Shown here: piece by piece, positions 10,102 to 18,854 of the stretch
How positions within the stretch are numbered: the first letter of the stretch is position 1
How the letters are laid out: every line of letters begins with the position of its first letter
Source of the DNA: Euzebyella saccharophila
GTDB taxonomy: Bacteria; Bacteroidota; Bacteroidia; Flavobacteriales; Flavobacteriaceae
Assembly (NCBI RefSeq): GCF_014855495.1
Contig: NZ_JACYFJ010000005.1
Span: 124,001 to 188,000 of the forward strand
DNA: 64,000 nucleotides
Direction of reading: 5' to 3'
Position numbers and translations under genes: made by a program
Notes under the pieces: generated by a model
Databases searched by the model: none
Seen by the model: only the letters and a program-made list of their open reading frames with translations
What the model was told of the DNA's origin: nothing

Positions 10102-10953
10102 ATGATTTTAATTGTAGATAGCGGTGCCACAAAATCTGATTGGATAGCCCTTGATGAAAATGGGGAACAGCTCTTTTTGACCCAAACGCTTGGGTTGAGC
10201 CCAGAAGTACTTACCCGTGAGGTTATCGAGGATAGGTTGGCCAATAATTTTGAGCTTTCCAAGAACAGAAAAGAGGTTACCAGATTACATTTTTACGGTG
10301 CAGGTTGCGGTACGGAAAGAATGAAAAAGTTTTTGAGAAATATCTTCAAGGATTTTTTTCCCAATGCCGTGGCCGATGTTAAGGAAGATACGTATGCTGC
10401 CATTTTTTCAACTACGAAAATCGGTCATCAAGGAATAGTTTGTATTCTAGGTACTGGGTCCAATTGTAGTTATTATGACGGGCATCAACTTTTTCAAAAA
10501 GTGGTTTCTTTAGGTTATATACCTATGGATGACGGGAGTGGTAATTTCTTTGGTCGTAAATTGATCAGAGATTACTATTTTCATAAAATACCCCAAGATT
10601 TGGCCATTAAATTTGCCAAGGAATACGATTTGGACCCAGACGTCATCAAGGAGAACCTATACAAGCAACCTAATCCAAATACGTATTTGGCCACTTTTGC
10701 CAGATTTTTAATCGAGAACAGAGCACACCCATATTGTAAGGGGGTCATCGATAAAGGGTTTCAGCAGTTTGTAAATAATTACATTATGCAGTTTGAGCTT
10801 GCCACCAAAGTACCGATCAACTTTGTGGGCAGTATTGCACATTACTTAAGGGAGGAACTGGTTACTGTATTGGAAAGAAATGATTTAATCGTAGGTGTTA
10901 TACGCCAAAGGCCTATTGAAGGGCTCATGGAATTTCATAGAGAAACACTCTAA
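10102..10953 (+). CDS. BadF/BadG-type ATPase, N-acetylglucosamine-kinase-like
   Basis: A 283-residue member of the ASKHA superfamily (BadF/BadG/BcrA/BcrD ATPase, eukaryotic-type GlcNAc kinase branch). The phosphate-1 motif is at the extreme N-terminus (MILIVDSGATKSDW), the second phosphate loop is VCILGTGSNC, and the GYIPMDDGSGNFFGR segment is typical of this group. It probably phosphorylates an amino sugar, but the substrate is not shown by sequence alone. The gene follows gapA by 79 bp and ends just before a strong terminator, so it can be read as the last gene of a pfkA-gapA-kinase operon. Confidence 0.8.
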   Translation: MILIVDSGATKSDWIALDENGEQLFLTQTLGLSPEVLTREVIEDRLANNFELSKNRKEVTRLHFYGAGCGTERMKKFLRNIFKDFFPNAVADVKEDTYAAIFSTTKIGHQGIVCILGTGSNCSYYDGHQLFQKVVSLGYIPMDDGSGNFFGRKLIRDYYFHKIPQDLAIKFAKEYDLDPDVIKENLYKQPNPNTYLATFARFLIENRAHPYCKGVIDKGFQQFVNNYIMQFELATKVPINFVGSIAHYLREELVTVLERNDLIVGVIRQRPIEGLMEFHRETL

Positions 10954-10974
10954 CGATTGAGTTATAAATAATGG

Positions 10975-11001
10975 AAAAAGGCCTTCATAGGGGCCTTTTT
11001 T
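10975..11001 (+). terminator. Rho-independent terminator after the sugar-kinase gene
   Basis: The arms AAAAAGGCC (10975-10983) and GGCCTTTTT (10992-11000) pair perfectly around an 8-nt loop and are followed by more T residues. The element lies 22 bp past the stop of the BadF-type kinase. The AAAAA/TTTTT flanks make it able to work in both directions, so it may also end the leftward ridA transcript that stops at 11023. Confidence 0.85.
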
Positions 11002-11022
11002 GTTTTCTTGGGGTAGGCTAAA

Positions 11023-11406
11023 TTATTCAACAGCTATCATCGATATTTCCACATTTACGAATTTAGGAAGATTGGCAACTTCAACTGTTTCTCTGGCTGG
11101 ACCGGTTTCTTCGTTAAAGTAAGAACCGTAAATTTCATTTACATTGGCAAATTGCTTCATATCGTTTAAAAAAATACTGCTCTTGACCACATTTTCAAAG
11201 GTCATACCAGCTTCTGTAAGTATGGCTTTCAAGTTTTCCATACATTTTCTTGTCTCGGCTTTAATGTCACCTTCTATTAGTTTTCCGGTTTCGGCATCCA
11301 GCGGTATTTGCCCAGAAATATATAATGTGCCCGCAACAAGTACTGCTTGGTTGTAAGGTCCAATAGGCGCTGGGGCATTTGAAGTATTAATAATTTTCTT
11401 TTCCAT
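11023..11406 (-). CDS. ridA: RidA family 2-iminobutanoate/2-iminopropanoate deaminase
   Basis: RidA hydrolyses reactive enamine/imine intermediates made by PLP enzymes such as threonine dehydratase. The 127-residue protein has the family length and motifs: GPYNQAVLVAGTLYISGQIPLD near the start (in part), the SSIFLNDMKQFANVNEIY segment, and GPARETVEVANLPK with the substrate carboxylate-binding arginine at R105. It starts 12 bp downstream of lptD and is probably translated from the same leftward transcript, though its function has no clear link to LPS assembly. Confidence 0.94.
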   Translation of the reverse strand: MEKKIINTSNAPAPIGPYNQAVLVAGTLYISGQIPLDAETGKLIEGDIKAETRKCMENLKAILTEAGMTFENVVKSSIFLNDMKQFANVNEIYGSYFNEETGPARETVEVANLPKFVNVEISMIAVE

Positions 11407-11418
11407 GTTACAATTATG

Positions 11419-14169
11419 TTATCGTTGACTTCTGTTTTCCCATTTCAAATCACTTAGGATGGAGCTCTTGATTCCAATGAAGAAGTACCAGCGCGTATAG
11501 GTTCCAAAGGGGGTCCAGTTAAAGTTCATTCTAAAACTTTTTAAATCCCTTTCAAAGCGTAATTGGGTTAAGGTAAAGCCCTTGTTCTTAAAATCATACC
11601 CGGAAGACCCACCAACTTTCCATCGGGGAGATAGTTCTATATCTCCAGAGAACATGAGGGAGTGACTGCTAAACTCATTTTGTCTTGCGGAGTTCAAATA
11701 ACTGGCAGAGTAGGCCAGTCTAAAGTTCCAAGGTATTTTGGTGGCGTAGGGTGGGTTTTCAATATCCTCATCTTCATCCCTTTCGCCATATCTATCTTCC
11801 GGTAATTCATTATTGTAATTGTCAGAACGTCCAAATAGGTCGTCATCACGTCCACCACTTTGGGCTACGTAATCATAAGCACCCGGTTCCTCTTCATCAT
11901 CCTCTGAATCTTCTTTTTTCTTTCCAAAAGTCTCACTGTCAATAGAATATCCAATGTTGATATTGGCCTGTGTCAATCTAAAAAGGCTTCCGCCGTTATC
12001 TATATTAAATTTATCTACCCGGCGACCGTTGTTGTCTATCGCATAAGGATCTAGACCGGCCGAAAAGTTAATGGACATTTTATTATTCAGGATGTTGGTT
12101 CCACCATTCACCCTAAGAGGACTGAGTTTTAGGGAGTCAGATTCAAAGTTATATCCAGTTGAGATATTGAAGTTGTTCAAAATAGAAACTTTCTTGGCTT
12201 CGGTGGCAGTCGAGTCCTTATCCGTTACTTTCGCTTCTAAGGTATTGGCCAAGGAGAAACTTAAACTGTTGGATTTTCCAAGACTAGGCGCACCGTTCAA
12301 TGTTCCTTCAAATCTACTGTACTGTACCACTTCGCCTGTGTCATTATTTAAATATTCATCATAAAACTGATCAAAGGAAGGCGCGTATCCATAACTTAAA
12401 GAGGGCCTCATGACGTGGCGTATGGCCTGTATTTTCTTCTCCTCCCCAAAGTTAAACGTTCCGTAAAGGGTGGTACCTACACTGGCGCTCAAGTTGTATT
12501 TATTGTATCTATCAAAGCCTGGTATGGTATCCCTTACCACTTCACCAACCTCACCATTGGTTCCTAGCTCATACCTCTGACGGTAGGTTTCCAGCGTCCA
12601 CACATCCTCATAACTCCCTCCCATACTAACGCTGAAAAATTTGGCAACCTTAAAGTTCGTGCTAATTGGCAAACGGTGCCTAGCTCCAATTTTAGCTTCG
12701 TCAAACATGGCGGCGGTCAAAAAGTCCTCATCATTGGTGGTAAGCTGATTTCTCGCATTCACATCATACTGAAAATTGATGTTCTGAATTGCCCCTTTTT
12801 TAATGCCCTCCCTTTTGGCAAAGGGGAAAATACGCTCCATACTTGCCTGAAAGGTAGGCAGGGTCATCTGTATGTTTTTTAAATCTGGGTTTTCCCTAGC
12901 CGAGGCACTCGTGTTTTGTGAGTGTGAAGCGGTCAAACTCATGTTTACAGATGGGTAGTTGGGAAATGTTTTAGAGTATGAAATGGATGATGATAAGGTG
13001 TTGTTTTGTGTTAGCGGCAAGTTTACTTGGTTTAGCGAGTTTTGGTAATAGGAGCTACTACCTAAGTTCACATTTGCCGAGAACTGAGAGTTGGGGCTTG
13101 CTTTTGTGTCTTGGGAATGGGACATCTGAAAATTCCAGATCTTTTGATTGCTATAGTCATCAAAACCCCTTTGGCTGGTTACCAAGTTTTCATACCTGAA
13201 ATTAATATTTCCCCTGTATTTGTATCTTTTGGTGTAGACCGTTGCCGTTCTAAAACCATAACTGCCATTGGTGTAAAAATCACCGGTTACGGTCAAATCC
13301 GCATAATCGCTAAAGGGTAGGTAATAACCTCCATTTTGCAGAAAGTAACCTCTATTGGGGTCGTTACCAAAAGTTGGCATCATTAAACCTGCAGTTCTAC
13401 CTACCGTTAGCGGAAAATAAGCAAAAGGCAATGCAATGGGTGTGGGTACGTCCGCAATGTACAGATTACTAAAACCAGCAATTACCTTTTTCTTAGGTAC
13501 GAACTTAGCTTTCCTAACCCTTATGTAATAATCCGGGTTGATGGTGTCGTTCGAGGTCGTAATTTTGGCCTCGCTCATAAAGTAAACGGAATCGTTTTCC
13601 TTTTTTGTGGTTTGGGCATAAACTTTCATTGCATCACTACCCAATTGTCCAAGACCTGCTTGCTGTTCCGTACGTGAATTAAAAATCAGGGCTTTTTCCG
13701 TATCAAAGTTAAACCTGATACTATCCGGTTTAACCTCATTGTCCCCTTGTTTAAAGTAGGGTAGCTGGGTATAGTTGCCCAAGGAGTCCTTGATTCGGCC
13801 CGCATAGACCTCGTTTTTCACATAATCCATTACGATGATTCCGGCTTTTAACTCCGTATCTTGATAATAAATTTCTGCTTCGTTATAGAGATAAATTTTT
13901 TGGTCTTTTTGGCTCAGTTTTACGTAATCTTTAGCCTTATATTTTATTTTATCCAACAAAACAGAAGGCTGTTTTGGCACGGTATCTGCTTGTAGGCTAT
14001 CGTTTTTAGCTTGGTTTTGGGTAAGCGGATTGGGAATTAGTGGCGCTATTAAGGTATCTTTCTCCGCTTTAATGGGTAACGGTACTATACCGCCTTCTTG
14101 GGCAGTTACCGAAAAAGTGCCCAGCAATAGCAATGCCATGAAAAGAAAAAAGTGTATGTTTGATTGCAA
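11419..14169 (-). CDS. lptD: LPS-assembly protein LptD, Bacteroidota type
   Basis: LptD is the outer-membrane beta-barrel that inserts lipopolysaccharide into the outer leaflet. The 916-residue protein has a signal peptide ending near VTAQ (about residue 24). A periplasmic OstA/LptA-like beta-jellyroll region follows at about 70-240 (for example KIYLYNEAEIYYQDTELKAG). The segment PLPFAYFPL-like 'IALPFAYFPLTVGR' leads into the barrel, typical of LptD. An acidic insert rich in D and E lies at about 746-808. The C-terminus shows alternating aromatic strands ending in WENRSQR. It diverges from the amidase gene and precedes ridA. Confidence 0.88.
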   Translation of the reverse strand: MQSNIHFFLFMALLLLGTFSVTAQEGGIVPLPIKAEKDTLIAPLIPNPLTQNQAKNDSLQADTVPKQPSVLLDKIKYKAKDYVKLSQKDQKIYLYNEAEIYYQDTELKAGIIVMDYVKNEVYAGRIKDSLGNYTQLPYFKQGDNEVKPDSIRFNFDTEKALIFNSRTEQQAGLGQLGSDAMKVYAQTTKKENDSVYFMSEAKITTSNDTINPDYYIRVRKAKFVPKKKVIAGFSNLYIADVPTPIALPFAYFPLTVGRTAGLMMPTFGNDPNRGYFLQNGGYYLPFSDYADLTVTGDFYTNGSYGFRTATVYTKRYKYRGNINFRYENLVTSQRGFDDYSNQKIWNFQMSHSQDTKASPNSQFSANVNLGSSSYYQNSLNQVNLPLTQNNTLSSSISYSKTFPNYPSVNMSLTASHSQNTSASARENPDLKNIQMTLPTFQASMERIFPFAKREGIKKGAIQNINFQYDVNARNQLTTNDEDFLTAAMFDEAKIGARHRLPISTNFKVAKFFSVSMGGSYEDVWTLETYRQRYELGTNGEVGEVVRDTIPGFDRYNKYNLSASVGTTLYGTFNFGEEKKIQAIRHVMRPSLSYGYAPSFDQFYDEYLNNDTGEVVQYSRFEGTLNGAPSLGKSNSLSFSLANTLEAKVTDKDSTATEAKKVSILNNFNISTGYNFESDSLKLSPLRVNGGTNILNNKMSINFSAGLDPYAIDNNGRRVDKFNIDNGGSLFRLTQANINIGYSIDSETFGKKKEDSEDDEEEPGAYDYVAQSGGRDDDLFGRSDNYNNELPEDRYGERDEDEDIENPPYATKIPWNFRLAYSASYLNSARQNEFSSHSLMFSGDIELSPRWKVGGSSGYDFKNKGFTLTQLRFERDLKSFRMNFNWTPFGTYTRWYFFIGIKSSILSDLKWENRSQR

Positions 14170-14189
14170 GGCTATATATCCTATTTTTG
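14160..14189 (+). promoter_or_regulatory. Predicted promoter of the amidase gene
   Basis: TTG (14160-14162), 19-nt spacer, TATTTTTG (14182-14189): both elements and the spacing match the Bacteroidota sigma-A consensus. The ATG of the amidase lies 84 bp downstream. The -33 element falls inside the first codons of the divergent lptD gene. Confidence 0.55.
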
Positions 14190-14216
14190 TAAGCGATTGG
14201 CTTGGCTTTCGGAGGT

Positions 14217-14224
14217 CAAACTTA
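14217..14224 (-). promoter_or_regulatory. Candidate -7 element (TAAGTTTG) for lptD
   Basis: The reverse strand reads TAAGTTTG, an exact TAnnTTTG match 47 bp before the lptD start. No TTG is at the ideal distance. With the amidase promoter on the other strand, it makes a compact face-to-face divergent control region of about 100 bp. Confidence 0.4.
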
Positions 14225-14273
14225 CATATATTTTTTCTTCCGCTTATAGCGCCTTACCATAAATTTAACCATA

Positions 14274-15644
14274 ATGAACGCATCTAAATACAGTGTTACT
14301 AAGCACTTGATGAGATTACAGCTATTCCTTTTTATCGCTTTTTTGTTGCCACAGGTTTTTTGGGGCAAAAGTACGTCTACATTTCAAAATGACGACAAAT
14401 TTACCGTTGTTTTGGATGCAGGACACGGTGGCCATGATCCTGGAAATTTAGGAAACGGTTATCTGGAAAAAGATATTGCCTTAAAAATTGTTTTGAAAGT
14501 GGGGGCCATTCTTGAAAAGAACAAGGATATAAATGTGATTTACACCCGTAAGGATGATACGTTCGTAGATTTGTATGTTCGAGGACAGATTGCCAATAAG
14601 GCCAATGCAGACGTGTTTGTTTCCGTTCATTGTGACTCCCATAATTCCAATGCCAACGGCGCAGGTACTTTTGTCTTAGGGCTTCATGCCAATAAACAGA
14701 ATTTTGAGGTGGCCAAAAAGGAGAACTCCGTAATTTATTTGGAGGATAATTACCAAAATAGATATGCGGATTATGATATTAACTCCCCGGAATCTGTAAT
14801 AGGCCTTACCATCATGCAGGAGGAGTTTTTGGACAATAGTATCACTTTGGCAAAAGCAATGCAGGATAATTTTTCGGGAAAACTTAAAAGAAATGATAGA
14901 AAGGTAAAGCAGGCAGGTTTTATCGTTTTACATCAAACCTTTATGCCCAGTGTTTTGGTAGAAACAGGGTTTCTTACGAACAAACAGGAAGGTGCCTATT
15001 TGAATTCCAAAAACGGGCAAACAGAAATGGGCACCGCCATTGCTGAAGCTATATTGGCCTATAAAAACAATGCTCAAGCGAATATGGCCGATTATGCTGA
15101 AAACGTAGTTGCTGCCCCAGAGCCCAAGGCTGACGAAACTGAGAAAGTGATTGAAAAACCTAAGGAAACGGTAGAAGAAAAAGAAGTTTTGCCAAAAGCA
15201 AGCCCCAAAAAGGAGGAAAATTTGGTCATTGCCAACGAGAATAATAGTTCTTCTGTAGCCAAAAAGAAGAAAGAAGCTTCGCAAATTATAAGGGAGGCCC
15301 AGCAAAACGCTTCAAATTCGGAAAAGAAGCGGGTTGAAACAGATAATACCGGTGTTGTGTCTTCCACCAAAGAGGAAAAAGCAGCGGAAGAGATTATTGT
15401 TTACAAGGTTCAAATCATGGCGAGCGCCAAAAATTTGCCCCTAAGACCGGCATCTTTTAATGGGCTGAGCCAAGTGGCTAAAGAACCGTATAAGAACCTG
15501 TTTAGATATGTTTATGGGAGTACAAGGTCGCTCAGGGAGGCCAAGATGTTGAAAAGCAATGCCGACTTAAAAGGTTATACTTCATCTTATATAGTTGCGT
15601 ATAGTAATGGTGAAAGGATTCCCTTTAAGGAGAGTATCAAATAG
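14274..15644 (+). CDS. N-acetylmuramoyl-L-alanine amidase (Amidase_3) with C-terminal SPOR-like domain
   Basis: A zinc amidase that cleaves the bond between muramic acid and the stem peptide of peptidoglycan, as needed for cell separation. The 456-residue protein has a signal-anchor near 14-30. The Amidase_3 domain spans about 43-262 with zinc and catalytic residues H51 (LDAGHGGHDPG), E65 (GYLEKDIAL), H119 (SVHCDSH) and E230 (LVETGF). A long charged, low-complexity linker (about 265-375, rich in E and K) leads to a C-terminal domain of about 80 residues (YKVQIMASAK onward) that resembles a peptidoglycan-binding SPOR domain. It is followed by the MCE-domain gene. Confidence 0.92.
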   Translation: MNASKYSVTKHLMRLQLFLFIAFLLPQVFWGKSTSTFQNDDKFTVVLDAGHGGHDPGNLGNGYLEKDIALKIVLKVGAILEKNKDINVIYTRKDDTFVDLYVRGQIANKANADVFVSVHCDSHNSNANGAGTFVLGLHANKQNFEVAKKENSVIYLEDNYQNRYADYDINSPESVIGLTIMQEEFLDNSITLAKAMQDNFSGKLKRNDRKVKQAGFIVLHQTFMPSVLVETGFLTNKQEGAYLNSKNGQTEMGTAIAEAILAYKNNAQANMADYAENVVAAPEPKADETEKVIEKPKETVEEKEVLPKASPKKEENLVIANENNSSSVAKKKKEASQIIREAQQNASNSEKKRVETDNTGVVSSTKEEKAAEEIIVYKVQIMASAKNLPLRPASFNGLSQVAKEPYKNLFRYVYGSTRSLREAKMLKSNADLKGYTSSYIVAYSNGERIPFKESIK

Positions 15645-15685
15645 CTTTAGGACAAGATAAATCATAACCTTCCATAATTTATTTC

Positions 15686-15693
15686 TAATTTTG
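15686..15693 (+). promoter_or_regulatory. Candidate -7 element (TAATTTTG) for the mlaD-like gene
   Basis: An exact TAnnTTTG match in the 100-bp gap between the amidase and the MCE gene, 51 bp before the TTG start. No TTG -33 element is at the expected distance, so the MCE gene could also be read through from the amidase. Confidence 0.35.
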
Positions 15694-15744
15694 TTAAGGA
15701 CGAAAGGATTTTAAGTAGTCACTTTAACCCCAAAATCGAGTCAT

Positions 15745-16716
15745 TTGAAACTATCTAGGGAAATTAAAACAGGAATTATTGTTGTTGGCGGTATCCTGTT
15801 GTTCATTTTAGGATTTAGCTATTTAAAATCTTCACCACTATTTGAAAATGGCAAAACACTTTATGTAATTTACAAGGATGTGGGCGGTCTTCAGACAGGT
15901 ACACCGGTAACTATAAACGGTTTTGCCGTGGGGAATGTTACGGATATCAGCTTTAAGGATAGGGGAGGAAGCCTACTTGTTACCTTGTTTGTTAAAAGTG
16001 ATTTTGAATTTTCCAGTAAAAGTCCTGCAGAGTTATATGATACAGGAATTATAGGCGGTAAAGGCGTGCAGATAAAACCGGTTTTTGATGGCGCCCAATT
16101 GGCAAAAAGTGGTGATACGCTTCCAAGCCTAACGCAACCAGGCCTTACCCAATTAGTACAAAAGCAATTAACACCTTTACAAAGAAAGGTAGAAGGAGCA
16201 ATGACCAATGCGGACACCTTGCTAAGAAATGTAAATGATGTGCTAGATGATAATGCCCGTAAGGATTTACGTGAAACGTTAAGTGGATTAAATGCCACGG
16301 TGGCCAGCTTTCAGCAAAGTGCACAAGTTCTTAATAGAATATTGAGCAATAATGAAGGAAAGCTTGGTACTTCTCTTGAAAACTTTGAAGAATTAACGGC
16401 CAACTTTGCCAAGTTATCCGATTCATTGAACAATGCCGGACTAGGAAGAACCTTGGCAAGTTTAGAATCTTCCATGGCCAATTTAAACAGTTTAATGGCC
16501 CGAATAGAAAATGGGGATGGCACCTTGGGTAAGTTGATGAAAGACGAAGAACTTTATGATAACCTAAATAATGCTTCTAGGGAACTAGACCTTTTGCTTC
16601 AGGATTTTAGGCTCAATCCCAAACGGTACGTCAATGTTTCAGTTTTTGGAAAAAAGCAAAAAGAATATGAGCTTCCCGAAGAAGACCCTGCGGCCAGACC
16701 AAATGTAGAGAATTAA
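15745..16716 (+). CDS. mlaD: MlaD family (MCE domain) lipid-transport protein
   Basis: A 323-residue protein with an N-terminal membrane anchor (about 9-27, GIIVVGGILLFILGFSYL) and an MCE domain at about 36-115 (YKDVGGLQTGTPVTINGFAVGNV). A long helical region follows (about 140-300), rich in N, L and S heptad-like repeats. MCE proteins form periplasmic hexamers that carry phospholipids between membranes for Mla-type ABC transporters. No MlaE/MlaF permease or ATPase is next to it. The start is a TTG (15745), because the sequence aligns from its first codon (MKLSREIKTG) and no ATG lies nearby. It overlaps nothing and sits 3 bp before the Fe-S membrane gene. Confidence 0.88.
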   Translation: MKLSREIKTGIIVVGGILLFILGFSYLKSSPLFENGKTLYVIYKDVGGLQTGTPVTINGFAVGNVTDISFKDRGGSLLVTLFVKSDFEFSSKSPAELYDTGIIGGKGVQIKPVFDGAQLAKSGDTLPSLTQPGLTQLVQKQLTPLQRKVEGAMTNADTLLRNVNDVLDDNARKDLRETLSGLNATVASFQQSAQVLNRILSNNEGKLGTSLENFEELTANFAKLSDSLNNAGLGRTLASLESSMANLNSLMARIENGDGTLGKLMKDEELYDNLNNASRELDLLLQDFRLNPKRYVNVSVFGKKQKEYELPEEDPAARPNVEN

Positions 16717-16719
16717 AAG

Positions 16720-18042
16720 ATGACATATTTACCAAATGTTTTATTTGCGGTAGTCTTAATAGCCGCAATAGGTTATTTTGCAAAAAATGTGGGCCGATTA
16801 AGACGAAATATCAACTTGGGTAAGGACGTTGATGTTTCCGATAATCGGAAGGAACGGTGGCAAAACATGGTCAGGATTGCCTTGGGTCAGTCCAAGATGG
16901 TGGTAAGACCAGTAGCCGGCCTACTTCATATTATCGTTTACGTAGGTTTTATCATTATAAATATTGAAGTACTTGAAATCATCATCGATGGTTTGCTAGG
17001 TACACATAGGGTATTTGCGCCATTAGGTGCTGCCTATGACTTTTTAATTGGTTCCTTTGAGATTCTGGCATTTCTTGTGATTGTATCCGTAGTTGCTTTT
17101 TGGATACGCAGAAATGTAATTAAACTACGCAGGTTTTTAAAGCCCGAAATGAAAGGTTGGCCAAAGAAAGACGGTAATTTAATTTTATATATTGAGTTGG
17201 TGCTAATGCTGTTGTTCTTGACCATGAACGCTGCCGATTATCAGCTACAGCAATTGGGCGCAGAACACTATACAAAGGCCGGCGCTTTTCCGGTTAGTCA
17301 ATTTATGGCTCAATTAATGGAGGGAATGAGTATCTCTTCCTTAGTTATTTTGGAAAGAGCCGCGTGGTGGTTGCACATAGTGGGTATCCTGTTTTTTCTT
17401 AATTACCTGTATTTTTCAAAGCACTTACATATTTTATTGGCGTTCCCCAATACCTTTTATGGAAGGGTAACCCCAAAAGGTAAATTCAAAAATTTAGAGG
17501 CGGTTACCGCTGAAGTCAAATTAATGCTTGATCCTAATGCCGACCCTTTCGCTGCTCCTGCAGAAGATGCAGCAGAACCCGATAAGTTTGGCGCATCGGA
17601 TGTTAGGGACCTCAATTGGGTGCAGTTATTGAATGCCTATACTTGTACAGAGTGTGGTCGTTGTACCGATGAGTGTCCTGCCAATCAAACTGGTAAAAAA
17701 TTATCGCCTCGTAAGATAATGATGGATACTAGGGACCGTTTGGAAGAGGTTGGAAAGAATATGGACCAAGACAAGGGCGAGTTCAAGGATGATGGCAAGC
17801 AACTTTTGGATGATTATATAACAAGAGAAGAATTATGGGCATGTACTACCTGTAATGCATGCGTAGAGGCTTGCCCCGTGAGTATAGACCCACTGTCCAT
17901 TATTATGGATATGCGGCAGTATTTGGTCATGGAACAATCCGCGGCACCTACCGAGCTGAATAATATGATGTCCAATATAGAGAACAACGGAGCGCCATGG
18001 CCGTACAACCAAATGGACCGTTTAAATTGGGTGAACGAATAA
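16720..18042 (+). CDS. Membrane cytochrome b / 4Fe-4S dicluster oxidoreductase subunit
   Basis: A 440-residue fusion. The N-terminal half (1-240) has about five membrane helices. It resembles NarI/DsrM-type cytochrome b, with histidines that could bind haem (H70, H219, H235, H237). The C-terminal half has two 4Fe-4S motifs, C309-x2-C312-x2-C315-x3-C319 (CTECGRCTDECP) and C375-x2-C378-x2-C381-x3-C385 (CTTCNACVEACP). With the CCG-domain protein encoded 10 bp downstream it should form a quinone-linked electron-transfer module of the HdrD/GlpC/LutA kind. The substrate is unknown. No lactate or glycolate dehydrogenase subunit is adjacent. Confidence 0.82.
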   Translation: MTYLPNVLFAVVLIAAIGYFAKNVGRLRRNINLGKDVDVSDNRKERWQNMVRIALGQSKMVVRPVAGLLHIIVYVGFIIINIEVLEIIIDGLLGTHRVFAPLGAAYDFLIGSFEILAFLVIVSVVAFWIRRNVIKLRRFLKPEMKGWPKKDGNLILYIELVLMLLFLTMNAADYQLQQLGAEHYTKAGAFPVSQFMAQLMEGMSISSLVILERAAWWLHIVGILFFLNYLYFSKHLHILLAFPNTFYGRVTPKGKFKNLEAVTAEVKLMLDPNADPFAAPAEDAAEPDKFGASDVRDLNWVQLLNAYTCTECGRCTDECPANQTGKKLSPRKIMMDTRDRLEEVGKNMDQDKGEFKDDGKQLLDDYITREELWACTTCNACVEACPVSIDPLSIIMDMRQYLVMEQSAAPTELNNMMSNIENNGAPWPYNQMDRLNWVNE

Positions 18043-18052
18043 AGAAACGAAG

Positions 18053-18832
18053 ATGAGCGAACTTAAGGTAAAGACCATGGAAGCCTTTATGGCAGAAGGG
18101 AAGCAGCCAGAAATATTGTTTTGGGTGGGTTCTGCCGGTAGTTTTGATGATAGGGCAAAGAAAATTTCTAGAGCTTTTGTAAAATTATTGAACAAAGCCA
18201 ATGTGGATTTCGCCGTTTTGGGAACGGAGGAAAGCTGTACAGGAGATGTGGCCAAACGTGCAGGGAACGAGTTTTTGTTTCAAATGCAGGCCATGATGAA
18301 TATAGAAGTACTCAATGGTTATGAAATTAAGCGAATAGTAACGTGCGATCCCCACTCTTTTAATACCATAAAAAATGAGTATCCTGAACTGGGCGGCAAT
18401 TACGAAATACTGCACCATACCCAATATCTAAAGGAGCTAATGGATGCCGGTCGCTTACAAATAGAAGGTGAAACATTTAAGGGAAAACGCATTACTTTTC
18501 ATGACCCTTGTTATCTGGGCAGGGCCAATTCTGTTTTTGAAGCCCCAAGACAAGCATTGGAAAAGACCAATGCCACTCTGGTAGAAATGAAAAGGCACAA
18601 AAGAACGGCACTATGTTGTGGTGCAGGCGGGGCACAGATGTTTAAAGAGCCGGAAAAAGGCGATATGGACATTAATGTCATGCGTACCCAAGATGCCTTG
18701 GAAACCAATCCTGATATAATTGCAACGGGTTGCCCGTATTGCAATACCATGATGACAGATGGAATAAAAGCTCATGAGAAAGAAGATAAAGTAACGGTTT
18801 TAGACGTTGCCGAGCTTTTAGCGAACTCTTAG
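18053..18832 (+). CDS. (Fe-S)-binding protein with cysteine-rich (CCG) domains
   Basis: A 259-residue soluble protein with two copies of the cysteine-rich CCG signature found in heterodisulfide reductase B/D, GlpC and LutA. The first copy is degenerate (C62 in ESCTGD, C98 in VTCDPH). The second is complete (C153 in HDPCYLGRAN, C188-C189 in LCCGAGG, C227 and C230 in GCPYC). Such domains hold a non-cubane or 4Fe-4S cluster at the active site. It starts 10 bp after the membrane Fe-S gene and is clearly its partner. The electron donor or acceptor cannot be named from sequence. Confidence 0.85.
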   Translation: MSELKVKTMEAFMAEGKQPEILFWVGSAGSFDDRAKKISRAFVKLLNKANVDFAVLGTEESCTGDVAKRAGNEFLFQMQAMMNIEVLNGYEIKRIVTCDPHSFNTIKNEYPELGGNYEILHHTQYLKELMDAGRLQIEGETFKGKRITFHDPCYLGRANSVFEAPRQALEKTNATLVEMKRHKRTALCCGAGGAQMFKEPEKGDMDINVMRTQDALETNPDIIATGCPYCNTMMTDGIKAHEKEDKVTVLDVAELLANS

Positions 18833-18854
18833 AGAACCCTATAACCAAAAATAT

